NCBI GenBank assembly: GCA_964502145.1
Contig: CAZCVI010000131.1
Span: 1-13,350, forward strand
Reading direction: 5' to 3'
Origin: CAZCVI01 sp964502145
GTDB lineage: Bacteria; Acidobacteriota; Aminicenantia; UBA2199
DNA length: 13,350 bases
A program made the translations under genes and the position numbers. Numbering within the stretch: the first letter of the stretch is position 1; the number at the start of each line of letters is the position of its first letter. Positions 13,350 through 13,350 of the stretch are shown in pieces. Below the pieces are notes generated by a model that was given only the letters and a program-made list of their open reading frames with translations, was not told the DNA's origin and searched no databases.

Positions 13350-13350
13350 T

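Overview
The window reads as chromosomal DNA of a Gram-negative-type bacterium with moderate GC content. It encodes a lipoprotein with a lipobox and several polytopic envelope enzymes, and it uses standard stop codons with Shine-Dalgarno sites. Every supportable gene lies on the + strand and coding density is high. I cannot assign a lineage. The cell-surface gene mix and the domain fusions would suit an uncultured or anaerobic group, but that is only an impression. There are no rRNA or tRNA genes, insertion sequences, phage genes or CRISPR arrays.

Layout. (1) Positions 1-1014: the probable tail of an upstream gene, a good sigma70-like promoter lying inside that tail, and a YitT-family membrane protein. 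(2) Positions 1080-7667: a tightly packed surface-glycan block. It holds a large GT-C-type membrane glycosyltransferase, a PAPS-type sulfotransferase, the broken remnant of a radical SAM gene running into a 9-bp tandem repeat, a GT2 glycosyltransferase, and a 741-residue fusion of an LPG-synthase-like/flippase-like membrane domain to a GT4 glycosyltransferase. Junctions here are a 1-nt gap, an ATGA overlap, a TTGA overlap and a TAATG overlap, so the block is probably one operon making a sulfated surface glycolipid or polysaccharide. (3) Positions 7668-7828: a probable Rho-independent terminator and a possible promoter. (4) Positions 7829-11659: a PiT-type phosphate transporter with a PhoU-like cytoplasmic tail, followed by a DHH phosphoesterase fused to a pseudouridine-synthase-like domain whose catalytic aspartate is replaced. 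(5) Positions 11660-13349: an AT-rich gap and a TTG-initiated lipoprotein with a zincin HExxH motif in a DUF2927-like domain, followed by a long coiled coil.

The most unusual items are the DHH plus degenerate RluA fusion, the HExxH-bearing DUF2927-like lipoprotein, the flippase-like/GT4 fusion, and the radical SAM remnant that meets a 9 x 9 bp array. The minus strand of that array carries regularly spaced GGG tracts that could form a G-quadruplex. I do not see a clear-cut new defence or mobile system.
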